From positions 62,001-126,000 of the forward strand of contig NZ_JABXKL010000108.1 of NCBI RefSeq assembly GCF_017114995.1: a DNA stretch of 64,000 bases, written 5' to 3'. Position numbers and translations under genes: made by a program. The notes below the pieces were generated by a model. That model saw nothing but the letters and a program-made list of their open reading frames with translations, was not told the origin of the DNA and did not search any database. Source of the DNA: Nostoc sp. NMS9 (lineage in GTDB: Bacteria > Cyanobacteriota > Cyanobacteriia > Cyanobacteriales > Nostocaceae). Each line of letters starts with the position of its first letter. The stretch's first letter is position 1. This document shows positions 41,946-50,406 of the stretch, in pieces.

Positions 41946-43174
41946 ACCCAGCACAACCAATAATTATTGAACTTACAGAATACGAAAATAAATTATTTCC
42001 GCTTGATAAAATACCCTATTCAGCCGTAGTCGAGTTATATGAGAAATACAAAACACAACTAGATATAGAATTTCCTACCTATACAACGAGACAACATTGG
42101 AAACTCAAAGCTAAAGGATGGGTAGGTTACATTCCTGTCACTCCTGAATTGCATCTAAAAATAAATCCGAAAGTGCCGATCCAAAACCTCTGCGGAATGC
42201 TGGAATATGCCTACAATTTTAAAGGTTTTCGCTTTCTCGAAGGGCTAATGGATTGTGAATCTCTAGAGGACTTTTATAATAATCTGGCTCAGATATTATC
42301 CCATAAAGTTTTAGAGCGATGCCGCAAAGGATTATATCGTACTTACTTGCCTAAAACACAGCAGCTTTCTTATGTGCGGGGAAAGCTAGATGTGCAACAG
42401 GTAATCCAAAAGCCGTGGAATGTTAAACTTAAATGCGATTACGAAGAACATACGGCTGATATTAAAGAAAATCAAATCCTGGCATGGACACTTTATATCA
42501 TTGGTCGTAGCAGTTTATGTTCAGAAAGAGTATCACCAACAGTACGAAAAGCTTATCACGCTCTACAAGGATTAGTAACGTTGCAACCTTGTAGTGCAAA
42601 AGATTGTATCGCCAGACAGTATAATCGCCTCAATCCCGACTATCAACTATTACATAATTTATGTAGATTATTTTTAGAAAATAGTAGTCCCAGTCATGAA
42701 AGGGGAAATTACAAAACCCTACCTTTTCTCGTTGATATGGCACATCTATATGAGCTTTTTTTTGCAGAATGGCTTAAGAAAAACACGCCACAAGGCTATT
42801 TTTTCAAACAGCAACATCCAATAGAAATTAGTCAGAATCGGCATTTCAATATAGATATATTACTGTGTGATGCTGCTACTGGCAAAACAATAGCAGTTTT
42901 GGATACAAAATATAAAGCCCCTGAACAGGCAGGATATACAGATATTCATCAAATGATCAGCTACGCCAATACAACAAAATGCGAGCAAGCCTTTTTGATA
43001 TACCCCAAAGACTTGACACAGCCACTAGATATTAAAAGCGATCAAATCCGAGTCCGCAGCCTCACCTTTTCCCTAGATGATCATCTTGATTGCGCGGGTC
43101 AAACCTTCTTAAAAAACCTTTTTCTCCTAATCCCTTCAGAACTCACACCAATAATTAGTAAAGGGGATAGATGA
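41936..43174 (+). CDS. mcrC: McrC-like nuclease subunit of a type IV restriction system
   Basis: 412 residues. The N-terminal region (YIPVTPELHLKINPKVPIQN) and middle (LEYAYNFKGFRFLEG, CRKGLYRTYLP) match the McrBC-C family. A PD-(D/E)XK nuclease core is seen near residue 300: NIDILLCD followed by AVLDTKYK, supplying Asp and Lys. McrC cuts modified DNA when driven by McrB. It overlaps the broken mcrB by 10 bases and is itself intact, so it has no functional partner in this window unless the McrB stop is read through or complemented elsewhere. Confidence 0.87.
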   Translation: MDINPAQPIIIELTEYENKLFPLDKIPYSAVVELYEKYKTQLDIEFPTYTTRQHWKLKAKGWVGYIPVTPELHLKINPKVPIQNLCGMLEYAYNFKGFRFLEGLMDCESLEDFYNNLAQILSHKVLERCRKGLYRTYLPKTQQLSYVRGKLDVQQVIQKPWNVKLKCDYEEHTADIKENQILAWTLYIIGRSSLCSERVSPTVRKAYHALQGLVTLQPCSAKDCIARQYNRLNPDYQLLHNLCRLFLENSSPSHERGNYKTLPFLVDMAHLYELFFAEWLKKNTPQGYFFKQQHPIEISQNRHFNIDILLCDAATGKTIAVLDTKYKAPEQAGYTDIHQMISYANTTKCEQAFLIYPKDLTQPLDIKSDQIRVRSLTFSLDDHLDCAGQTFLKNLFLLIPSELTPIISKGDR

Positions 43175-43336
43175 CATTCGCTTGCTGCGAAACACCCATC
43201 CCCGAATAGCTGCCCAGATGATGAACCTGGAATCTATAGTCCGGTATCTAATCATCCAAGTATCGTCTGAGATATATGGATTGTCACTGGGATAGATACT
43301 GATTTAGAAGATATCTACCAAAAGATGCACTGTTGA

Positions 43337-44599
43337 TTAACCCCTTTTTCTCTCTCCCATCGCCAACAGCGCTGTCCCGTAAGCTGCTTCTGTGTAAACT
43401 GACGCTACTACAGGAATCTGCAAATTACGCGCTCTAATCGCAGTCCAAGTATGATTCGCTGCACCACCGCCAGCAGTATAAACACGGCTCAATTTGTCTG
43501 CTCCCATTTGTTGTAATAATTCATACCCTCGCGCTTCTATGCGGGCAATGCTTTCTAACAACCCATGCAGAAATTCCACTGGATTTTCTGGGCGTGGTTC
43601 CAAGCGTGGGTGTAAATTGGGATCATTAATCGGAAAGCGATCGCCTACCTTCAACAACGGATAATAATCTAACTCGCTGGCTTTTGATGCATCAATCTCC
43701 CGGCTAAGGCTTTCTAACTGAGCGTTTGTGAAAAATTGCTTTAGTACTGCACCTCCAGTATTAGAAGCACCACCAGTCAGCCACAAATCACCTAACCGAT
43801 GGCTGTAAATCCCATATCTGGCATCTTCTACACGGGTACGACTTAACAACTTTAGTACCAACGTTGAACCAAGGGAAGTCACGGCTTCACCAGGTAATTT
43901 TGCCCCACTGGCGAGAAAAGCAGCAATACTATCAGTTGTACCTGCACACACCAGACAATCGCGGCAAAAACCGAACTTATCGGCAATTTCAGGACGCAAT
44001 TCGGCAATCGGAGTCCCAGGAGTTAAAACTTTGGGTAGCTGAATTGGTATTTGCAACAATTCTTGCCATTCTGGGTATTTCAACTCTTCTACGTCATAAC
44101 CCAGCTTTAAAGCATTATGGTAATCGCTAATACCCAACTGTCCATGCAGAAGAAACGCCAGCCAATCTGCTTGATGCAGGAAATATTTAGCTTCACTAAA
44201 AGAAGGTAATTGCCTCATCCACAAAAGTTTGGCTAGGCTGGAGGTGGCACTCAACACGGTATGATTGGGGGGTGCTATACTCCTCAAATGCTCTAGCACC
44301 AATGATCCCCGCGCATCGTTGTACAGCAATGGTGCATCTGTTGGATTGCCAGCAGCATCAACCAGCAAAACGGTGGAAGAAGTCCCGTTGATTGCGATCG
44401 CTCTAATTTCTCGCCGTAATTGCTCAGGTATTTGTTCCACCAACGCAAACAAAGCCTCCTGCCAAATTTTTGGCGTAACGGCATTTGGTGAGTCATGGAA
44501 GGGATATCGCACCTCTGCCTGAATACAAGAGGCTTCCTCGTCAATCACTACACCGCGTGCGCCAGATGTGCCGAAGTCGATACCCAGATATAAATTCAT
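43337..44599 (-). CDS. FGGY-family carbohydrate kinase (D-ribulokinase/xylulokinase-like)
   Basis: 420 residues. N-terminal phosphate loop GIDFGTSGARG, the second domain signature VCAGTTDSIAAFLASG and GGASNTGGAVLKQFF, and C-terminal AGGGAANHTWTAIRARN define FGGY kinases. The short length and AINGTSSTVLLVD resemble the cyanobacterial/plant group shown to phosphorylate D-ribulose rather than xylulose. It acts in the cytoplasm in sugar salvage. It is a single-gene unit; no transporter or regulator is adjacent. Confidence 0.85.
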   Translation of the reverse strand: MNLYLGIDFGTSGARGVVIDEEASCIQAEVRYPFHDSPNAVTPKIWQEALFALVEQIPEQLRREIRAIAINGTSSTVLLVDAAGNPTDAPLLYNDARGSLVLEHLRSIAPPNHTVLSATSSLAKLLWMRQLPSFSEAKYFLHQADWLAFLLHGQLGISDYHNALKLGYDVEELKYPEWQELLQIPIQLPKVLTPGTPIAELRPEIADKFGFCRDCLVCAGTTDSIAAFLASGAKLPGEAVTSLGSTLVLKLLSRTRVEDARYGIYSHRLGDLWLTGGASNTGGAVLKQFFTNAQLESLSREIDASKASELDYYPLLKVGDRFPINDPNLHPRLEPRPENPVEFLHGLLESIARIEARGYELLQQMGADKLSRVYTAGGGAANHTWTAIRARNLQIPVVASVYTEAAYGTALLAMGERKRG

Positions 44600-44757
44600 A
44601 ATTTTTATAAATTTTTTTAATGGAGAATAAATAAGAACTACTGACTAATAACTGCTTTTGTTGCATCTTGTAACAAGATATTCCACAATCTTGGCAAAAC
44701 AAGGAAAAGTAGTAAACGAACTGTTCAAAATCTATTCAGGTTAGGAGGTTTTCAGCC

Positions 44758-44889
44758 ATGCCTATCTTAGATACTCTGTACATTGCTCAGATATCTTCCA
44801 TCTCAGATACTCAAGTCTACATCGCTCTAGTTGTAGCCTTGATCCCAGGAGTTCTAGCTTGGCGATTAGCCACAGAACTTTACAAATAA
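44758..44889 (+). CDS. psaM: Photosystem I reaction centre subunit XII (PsaM)
   Basis: 43 residues, too short for many gene finders. The C-terminal 31 residues (ISDTQVYIALVVALIPGVLA then WRLATELYK) are the strongly conserved PsaM single transmembrane helix. AGGAGG lies 9 bases before the ATG at 44758, so the start is well supported. Compared with the usual about 31-residue PsaM, it has an N-terminal extension of about 12 residues (MPILDTLYIAQI). PsaM helps stabilise trimeric photosystem I in the thylakoid membrane. No other photosystem gene is next to it. Confidence 0.92.
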   Translation: MPILDTLYIAQISSISDTQVYIALVVALIPGVLAWRLATELYK

Positions 44890-45196
44890 CGCTCCGATGT
44901 GACACAGTTAAAAAGCTAATAATCCTGGCAGTACGGGGTGCAATTTCCAGACTTTATGGCTTTATGTCATAAGTACCTAGAAACCTTGCACTTACGTAAG
45001 CCAGGTTATTTTTTAACTAGTGCGACACTTGTAGCTATTTCAAAAAAATGAAGTAATATGACAGCTAAATCAAGCATTCAGGAGTGCTGAGTGCTAATTC
45101 AGTTCCGAGTATCGAGTGCTGAGTGAGATTTCCAACTCATAACTCAGCACTCTTGATAGTGCTTCCCTTCACTAAGCGAGGTTATCTTTTAGCATC
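44890..45196. other. Intergenic region with inverted repeat
   Basis: About 300 bp downstream of psaM. GAGTGCTGAGT (45114-45124) and ACTCAGCACTC (45142-45152) form a perfect 11-bp stem with a 17-base loop; a related GAGTGCTGAGTGC copy lies at 45082. AATAATCCTGG near 44919 and CCAGGTTATT near 45001 could form a weak psaM terminator. No gene was recognised. Confidence 0.5.
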
Positions 45197-45607
45197 ATGA
45201 ACGCGATTCAACCCTCCAGACCACCGTTACAACCTATACAAAAACGTCGGGTCATTTCTCGGCCAAAACGGCATCTTCGTCAACGTTCTTACCAAATGAT
45301 GGCACTGGAAAGCACAGCCAAAATAGCGGTCAATCTTGTGATTACAGCCGTTGCAGCATCTGCTTTAACACAACTCTTGCCTTATCATTGGTTACAGCAA
45401 GAAAAATTGCGAGAAATGAGTACTGAAGTCAAGCTGATGGAAGGACATGTCAATGGTTTACAGGTAGAATTTAGCCGTAACTTTGATCCGCAAGAAGCTA
45501 AAATTATTAGACAACGACAAGGATACAGATTCGATCCCAGCCAGCGTCAGATCGTGTTGATGAATCAAGATCGCCGAGAAGATGAGCAAACAGACTCATC
45601 ACCCTAA
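45197..45607 (+). CDS. Conserved cyanobacterial single-pass membrane protein
   Basis: 136 residues: a basic, Pro-rich N-terminus of about 45 residues (PPLQPIQKRRVISRPKRHLRQR), one hydrophobic helix (TAKIAVNLVITAVAASALTQ) and a coiled-coil-prone extracytoplasmic part (LQQEKLREMSTEVKLMEGHV). The topology recalls division proteins of the FtsL/DivIC type, but I see no specific motif and make no functional claim. It stands alone. Confidence 0.6.
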   Translation: MNAIQPSRPPLQPIQKRRVISRPKRHLRQRSYQMMALESTAKIAVNLVITAVAASALTQLLPYHWLQQEKLREMSTEVKLMEGHVNGLQVEFSRNFDPQEAKIIRQRQGYRFDPSQRQIVLMNQDRREDEQTDSSP

Positions 45608-45871
45608 GAAAAATGGCGAATTTGGGATTATTGAGGTTTATTGTGATTCAGATTACGTATAAACGGGGTGTTAATTTATATTATTGTTAATAAGTAATGG
45701 TTAATAGCTAATTTTTGAATAGCTATGTAGTTATCATCTATTAGTCATTAGCGATACAGCGTCGCTTCGCTACAAGACGCCAAGGGCGAACGCTCCAATT
45801 AAAAATTCAAAATTCAAAATGAAGAATTTACTTTTTGAATCTTGAATTTGCAAAAAGGACTAATCTACCAA

Positions 45872-46591
45872 TTAAGACGCTGATTGAGATAGTAGCTCGT
45901 CTAGCCAATTTTCAAGTTGTAAACGCAAGCGACAACCAGTAATATCCTTATTGTTGTCAAGAGACGGTAGTGTAGTAAGGGCGCGACGATAATCAGCGAT
46001 CGCACAATTCCAGTCGCCCCAAAGATAGTAAGTCCTGCCGCGTTCAGCCCAGATATGACCTTCTAGTTGACCGAAAAGCAGTGCTAGCTCAAAATTCTCA
46101 ATTGCCACCTCGTATTGCCCCAAATCACGCCAGGTAATGCCTCGGTTAATCCACGCCCGAATATGGCGAGGATTGAAATCAATCGCTTGATCGTAATCAG
46201 CAAGTGCTGTTGTTAATTCTCCAGAAGCAGCGTAGTAATTTGCTCGGTTATTATAAGCACTAGCTAAATAGGGATTAAGCTTGAGGGCGGTGTTATAGTC
46301 GTAAAGCGCTTTTTGCCTTTCACCACTTTGGAAATAAATTAACCCTCGGTTGTTGTAATCAACGGCATTATGGGGGTGGCGAAAAATTAGTTGGCTTAAA
46401 AGTGCGATCGCTTCAGTATAATCTCCTTGTTGAGCTAACTTTAAAGCAAAAGAGCGTAAGTAGCTATCCTCGAAAGTAGATTCGCTGTGATCGTTTTTCC
46501 TCCGCTCTTGAAGTTTGTTTGTAGTATTTAGAACATACTTATATTGGTTACTTTGCTGGTCATCGTCAGCTAAAAATGAGTGACTATTCAT
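45872..46591 (-). CDS. Tetratricopeptide repeat protein
   Basis: 239 residues, soluble. At least four consecutive 34-residue TPR units from about residue 45 (FALKLAQQGDYTEAIALLSQL; VDYNNRGLIYFQSGERQKAL; AYNNRANYYAASGELTTAL; AWINRGITWRDLGQYEVAI), plus a fifth, followed by a short helical end. TPRs mediate protein-protein contacts; no partner or enzyme domain is visible. Single gene; preceded by about 400 bp without genes. Confidence 0.85.
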   Translation of the reverse strand: MNSHSFLADDDQQSNQYKYVLNTTNKLQERRKNDHSESTFEDSYLRSFALKLAQQGDYTEAIALLSQLIFRHPHNAVDYNNRGLIYFQSGERQKALYDYNTALKLNPYLASAYNNRANYYAASGELTTALADYDQAIDFNPRHIRAWINRGITWRDLGQYEVAIENFELALLFGQLEGHIWAERGRTYYLWGDWNCAIADYRRALTTLPSLDNNKDITGCRLRLQLENWLDELLSQSAS

Positions 46592-46992
46592 CTTTTCCTG
46601 CTTGAAATCCCTGCTTTTTTAAATAAAAGTCTAGTTTTTTAACGCTGGTGGTTTTACCACTGTCTCTATTCTCAAGGTACTTATGGTTACTTTAAAGCCA
46701 TCTTAAGACTGAGATTTAAACTACTCACACTAGTAGAAATCTACCCCTTAAAAAACAATTGCTCCTCAAACCTAATCATAGATACTTGATCCCGAAGATG
46801 AATTCCAGAAATAGCAGACGTTAATCTCAAAGACTAGTCAAGTAGTGAGAGCAGCAAATTGGTAGAATGCCAACAAGCCGTTCGTTTAAAGAGGGGATGA
46901 GCAAGCAGGGGAAGCAAGGGAAGAGTAATTAATACCCAATGCCCCATGCCCCATTCCCTAAATTCAATTTTTAAGTTTTGAGAAATTTTCTG
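46592..46992. other. Intergenic region between divergent genes
   Basis: About 400 bp between the TPR gene (-) and a conserved hypothetical gene (+). It contains ATGCCCC-type tandem wording near 46938-46960 and purine-rich stretches, but no gene, terminator or RNA was recognised. Confidence 0.5.
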
Positions 46993-47457
46993 ATGACAAC
47001 TGCAATTTCCTATCCCAATGCCCCTGATTTAGCAACCGATGATTACATTGTGATCGGCTTGGCAACCTGCTTCGTCAAAGAAGATGGAGAAGTTTATCAA
47101 ATCGAAGTTATAGAACCGATTCCCTCTGCGGCTTTGGAAGCGCTTTTAAAGGGTATTCCTACCTCCTATAAGCTGGCTCATGCCACAACTTTGGGATCTG
47201 TGCTGGATGGCGATTCACAACTGCTGCCAGATGGCTTTCCAGAGTCGGCTCAGTTTGGAGAGGAATTTGTGCCACGGGTATTTGCAGCAGCTCGTACCTA
47301 CAAGCGTCGTGAATCTGCAAAATCCCTGATTCCATTAGGTACAAACTACACTGAATTTAAATATTCCATTGAGCGGAAACGGGTGTTAAACGCCGCCAGA
47401 GTTGTCACCAAAGAAGACAATATTAAACAGCATTCTCACACTCACAAAGTGCTTTAA
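46993..47457 (+). CDS. Conserved cyanobacterial hypothetical protein
   Basis: 154 residues from ATG 46993; a TTG 15 bases upstream is less likely. It begins MTTAISYPNAPDLATDDYIV and has a compact alpha/beta middle (VIGLATCFVKEDGEVYQIEV, IPSAALEALLKGIPTSYKLA) and a basic C-terminus. No motif or membrane segment. It lies 6 bases before a glutathione S-transferase gene on the same strand, so the two form an operon, but the partnership is not informative by itself. Confidence 0.65.
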   Translation: MTTAISYPNAPDLATDDYIVIGLATCFVKEDGEVYQIEVIEPIPSAALEALLKGIPTSYKLAHATTLGSVLDGDSQLLPDGFPESAQFGEEFVPRVFAAARTYKRRESAKSLIPLGTNYTEFKYSIERKRVLNAARVVTKEDNIKQHSHTHKVL

Positions 47458-47463
47458 GTAATT

Positions 47464-48021
47464 ATGCTAAAACTTTACGGTGGCACTCGTAGTCGAGCGT
47501 CAATTGTTCACTGGTATTTAGAGGAATTAGGAATTCCCTACGAATTCGTCAAGCTTGATATGCAGGCGGGTGAACATCTCCAGCCTGCATATTTGGCAAT
47601 TAACCCATTTGGTAAAGTCCCAGCAATTGTTGATGGGGATTTTCAGCTTTGGGAATCTGGGGCAATTTTGCTGTATCTTACCGATAAGTACAGTAAAACT
47701 CCACTTTCACCAGAGGAACGTGCTGTATTTTCCCAATGGGTGTTGTTTGCTAATGCTACCCTTGGCCCAGGGATTTTTGGAGAGGAGAATCGAGAACGGG
47801 AAATGCCCCGCTTGTTGACTCCCTTAAATGAAATTTTCAGTAAGCAACCTTTTTTACTTGGCAATGAGTTCACTGTTGCTGATGTAGCAGTAGGGTCTAT
47901 TTTGAATTACATTCCCATGATACTGAAGCTAGACCTCAGCCCCTATCCAGCGGTGTTGAATTATATGAAGCAGTTATCTGAGCGTCCGGCATTTCAAAGA
48001 AGTATTGGCGGACGGACTTAA
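47464..48021 (+). CDS. Glutathione S-transferase family protein
   Basis: 185 residues. N-terminal thioredoxin-like fold with SRASIVHWYLEELGIPYEFV, the cis-Pro segment NPFGKVPAIVDG and the ESGAILLYLTDKY motif that binds the glutathione gamma-Glu; C-terminal helical domain with the FTVADVAVGSIL N-capping box. It conjugates or reduces substrates with glutathione in the cytoplasm. It follows the hypothetical gene by 6 bases and converges with yajQ across a repeat-built hairpin. Confidence 0.9.
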   Translation: MLKLYGGTRSRASIVHWYLEELGIPYEFVKLDMQAGEHLQPAYLAINPFGKVPAIVDGDFQLWESGAILLYLTDKYSKTPLSPEERAVFSQWVLFANATLGPGIFGEENREREMPRLLTPLNEIFSKQPFLLGNEFTVADVAVGSILNYIPMILKLDLSPYPAVLNYMKQLSERPAFQRSIGGRT

Positions 48022-48023
48022 AA

Positions 48024-48074
48024 TAATTCGTAATTCGTAATTCGTAATTGAATTTTTAACTACGAATTACGAAT
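48024..48074. terminator. Hairpin built from TAATTCG repeats between converging genes
   Basis: Three TAATTCG copies (48024-48044) are followed by an inverted stretch ACTACGAATTACGAATC (48059-48075) that pairs with them. The hairpin lies between the GST and yajQ stop codons and may act as terminator for both. Confidence 0.55.
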
Positions 48075-48077
48075 CTT

Positions 48078-48569
48078 TTAACGATAATTTGTAAATTGCA
48101 AAGCAACTGGGTAGTCTTCTTGTTTTAGCCGCTGCATGACAACTTGCAAGTCATCTTTAGATTTGGCAGAAACCCGCACAGCATCCCCTTGAATTGAAGC
48201 TTGTACCTTTTTAAATTCGTCCCGAATCAATTTGGAAATTTGTTTGGCGATTTCCTGACTGATGCCTTTTTTGAGTTTGATTTCTTGACGCACGCGATTA
48301 CCACTTGCTGATTCAACCTTGCCAAAATCAAAGATTTTTTGCGAGAGGTTACGCTTGGCGGCTTTTTCTCGCAGAATGGTGTGTACAGAATCTAAGGTAA
48401 ACTCGCTGTCAGTACTAACGTTAATGCTTTCTTCAACTAACTCGACAGTAGTTTCAGTGTCTTTGAGGTCGTAACGACCTTTGATGTCTCGTATAACTTG
48501 ATCGACAGCGTTAACCAACTCTTGTCGGTCAAAGTCGCTCACAATGTCAAAGGAAAAAGTAGAAGCCAT
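48078..48569 (-). CDS. yajQ: YajQ family nucleotide-binding protein
   Basis: 163 residues, matching the family length. The N-terminus ASTFSFDIVSDFDRQELVNA, the middle KGRYDLKDTETTVEL and the end VRVSAKSKDDLQVVMQRLK are nearly invariant in YajQ proteins, which bind cyclic di-GMP or nucleotides in some bacteria and RNA in others. Two ferredoxin-like subdomains are expected. Monocistronic. Confidence 0.93.
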   Translation of the reverse strand: MASTFSFDIVSDFDRQELVNAVDQVIRDIKGRYDLKDTETTVELVEESINVSTDSEFTLDSVHTILREKAAKRNLSQKIFDFGKVESASGNRVRQEIKLKKGISQEIAKQISKLIRDEFKKVQASIQGDAVRVSAKSKDDLQVVMQRLKQEDYPVALQFTNYR

Positions 48570-48739
48570 AAAACATTTTGGATTTTAGATTTTGGACTTC
48601 GACTTCGCTCAGTCGAACGATTTTGGATTGGGAAAACTCTTCCCCAGTCCCCAGTCTCCATGCCCCAATTAACTAGTAGCTTGGATGATGCTCAAGAAAA
48701 AGAGAGTGGCACAGCCAAGGATGCCAATGGCAAACATAA

Positions 48740-48771
48740 GCGAGCCTCTTTCAGAGGAGCTACGCTAACGC
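48740..48771. repeat. Small palindromic repeat inserted in the MAPEG gene
   Basis: The stretch starting GCGAGCCTCTTTCAGAGGAG and ending CTACGCTAACGC is a typical Nostoc small interspersed repeat with an internal CCTCTTTCAGAGG hairpin. On the minus strand it adds eight codons including TAG in the reading frame of the MAPEG gene. Confidence 0.65.
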
Positions 48772-49091
48772 AAAAGGGGTATATTCAAAATATAAAAAAT
48801 CGAGTATAGGAAACGGGCGACCACAAATGCGATCGCAGCTACTTGGGCTGTAAAAGAATTTATACCAGTTACATAAGCCATCAATGCGGCTGCGGCAAAT
48901 ATCATAAAGGCTTCAAAGGTGTTCTGATGTGCCCAAGTAGCCCGTTGGGCATAAGGTGGCAATTTATCAAACATGTCGCGAGGAGTAGAAAACATTTCAT
49001 ACCCAATACGCGCACGGGCATAAGCTACTAGCAAAAATGGCACGTAAATTAGAACGGCAGCAGCAGCGATCGAGTACAAAAAAATTATCAT
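48765..49091 (-). CDS. MAPEG-family membrane protein, truncated at C-terminus by a repeat
   Basis: 108 residues with four hydrophobic segments and the MAPEG motifs RIGYEMFSTPRDMFDKLP and RATWAHQNTFEAFMIF. MAPEG proteins are membrane-bound glutathione-dependent enzymes or relatives. The frame stops at TAG 48765 after YILNIPLLR; beyond the stop the same frame continues with RSSSERG (repeat-coded) and then SLMFAIGILGCATLFFLSII, a normal fourth-helix ending, to TAA at 48669. A 24-base repeat insertion thus removed the last about 22 residues. Whether the shortened protein works is unknown. Confidence 0.8.
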   Translation of the reverse strand: MIIFLYSIAAAAVLIYVPFLLVAYARARIGYEMFSTPRDMFDKLPPYAQRATWAHQNTFEAFMIFAAAALMAYVTGINSFTAQVAAIAFVVARFLYSIFYILNIPLLR

Positions 49092-49113
49092 TACTTATTA
49101 GTCGTTGGTTATT

Positions 49114-49146
49114 AGCCATCAGTCATCAGTCATCAGTCATTAGTCA
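49114..49146. repeat. Heptanucleotide tandem repeat (AGTCATC)n
   Basis: Three copies of AGTCATC/AGTCATT with a partial one on each side lie between the MAPEG gene and the DprA-like gene, followed by AAATGACAAAAGACAAATGAC wording. Confidence 0.75.
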
Positions 49147-49178
49147 AATACAAATGACAAAAGACAAATGACAAATGA

Positions 49179-49682
49179 CTAATCAAAGTAGAAAAGCGTC
49201 ACCACTTTTCTTTGTTCTTCTGCATCCTGACAAGTTTGTAACAGGGTGCGACTGTCGTGAAAGGCAAAGCAGATTAGTTGCTGGCAACGAGAGACAATCT
49301 CCTTGTTGCACAAGTAACTAGCTTCCGCCAGAGACAGATTATCATTACTGGGATTTTCGACTAGATGCATTACCTGTTCTAGTTGCTGGCGCGATTCTAA
49401 AGGCTGGCGTTCCAGGCTTTGGGGTAGAATCACTGTCAACAAATTTGCATCAGCCCGCGTTGCTCCCTTGATGGCCGCTGAATTCGTACCTGTAGCACCA
49501 GAAGTAATGATTCGATTACCCGATAAAACTAGGGCATAAGTCATCATTTCAATAAGATTCTGATGCGTAATCGGTACATGACGAGAACCCAGCAAGGCAA
49601 TTCTTTTAGAACCCGTTTGCTGGATTGTAGCCAGTTCTTGCGCTAATGTATCGAGGTTAATAAGGTCTGTTGATTGGCTCAA
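49179..49682 (-). CDS. DprA/SLOG-like DNA recombination-mediator A family protein
   Basis: 167 residues. The Rossmann-like core includes RIALLGSRHVPITHQN, SGATGTNSAAIKGATRADA and VILPQSLERQP, as in the Smf/DprA superfamily, but the protein is about half the length of DprA and lacks its winged-helix C-terminus. Cyanobacterial short members are usually annotated as DNA recombination-mediator protein A; the biochemical role is untested here. Monocistronic. Confidence 0.75.
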   Translation of the reverse strand: MSQSTDLINLDTLAQELATIQQTGSKRIALLGSRHVPITHQNLIEMMTYALVLSGNRIITSGATGTNSAAIKGATRADANLLTVILPQSLERQPLESRQQLEQVMHLVENPSNDNLSLAEASYLCNKEIVSRCQQLICFAFHDSRTLLQTCQDAEEQRKVVTLFYFD

Positions 49683-49766
49683 AGATGGAGATAATCAGAC
49701 TAAACGACCCAGATATTTTACCAAACAGCGTGTAGATGCGAGGAAAACTTAAGTTAGACATTGCGA

Positions 49767-50312
49767 CTAATTTTCGATTCTTTGGTTCAGTAAGTCCATT
49801 ACTTGGGAACACCAAGCTAGCCAATGTGTTTCATAACTAATGCCATTTAGGAGAGTTAAATACTGAAATTTGCCTGTTTCTGGCAGTTCTTGCGGATTTT
49901 GAAAGTAATGCTGTTCTAACTCCTTATACGTAGACAATTTTTTTTGATGGGCTTTTTGGTGATGTTCTAGCTCTGCCAAGATAATTTGCTTAGGAACAAT
50001 ATGACCAGCAAAAATTTTAACTAGTAAATCATCTTTAATCGGTGTGGGTTCACAGGGTTGAGCAATCCACTCTTTGAGATGCTGTTCTCCCAAATCTGTA
50101 ACGCTGTAGAGCCTTTTATCTGGCCGTCCGGCTTGAAAAATCGACTCAGAGCTGATCCATCCTCGATCTTCTAGCTTCGACAACTCCCGATAAATCTGCT
50201 GGTGACTTGCTGACCAGAAAAAGCCTACAGAGCCATCGAATCTTTTTGCTAAATCATACCCACTACAGGATGCCTCAACCAGAGCCGCTAATATTGCGTG
50301 CGCTAATGCCAT
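49767..50312 (-). CDS. PadR family transcriptional regulator
   Basis: 181 residues from ATG 50312 (MALAHAILAALVEASCSGYD); an upstream TTG at 50342 lies inside the operator and is unlikely. N-terminal winged helix with GYDLAKRFDGSVGFFWSASH and IYRELSKLEDRGWIS, then a C-terminal helical dimerisation domain (LAELEHHQKAHQKKL). PadR proteins repress divergent stress or detoxification genes. The intergenic DNA toward the DUF4188 gene holds two inverted copies of a 16-bp palindrome, its likely operator. Confidence 0.9.
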   Translation of the reverse strand: MALAHAILAALVEASCSGYDLAKRFDGSVGFFWSASHQQIYRELSKLEDRGWISSESIFQAGRPDKRLYSVTDLGEQHLKEWIAQPCEPTPIKDDLLVKIFAGHIVPKQIILAELEHHQKAHQKKLSTYKELEQHYFQNPQELPETGKFQYLTLLNGISYETHWLAWCSQVMDLLNQRIEN

Positions 50313-50336
50313 AATTTTTAATTCACTACTTGACTT

Positions 50337-50379
50337 ATGCAACTAATTGCATAAAATGTTAATATGCAATTAGTTGCAT
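50337..50379. promoter_or_regulatory. Two inverted 16-bp palindromes, probable PadR operator
   Basis: ATGCAACTAATTGCAT (50337-50352) and ATGCAATTAGTTGCAT (50364-50379) are exact reverse complements of each other, each a near palindrome of the form ATGC-N8-GCAT, 27 bp centre to centre. They lie between padR and the divergent DUF4188 gene. PadR operators commonly take the ATGT-N8-ACAT form, so the match in spacing supports the assignment. Confidence 0.75.
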
Positions 50380-50406
50380 ATTAACTTAACCAACAAGGAG
50401 TGAGAG

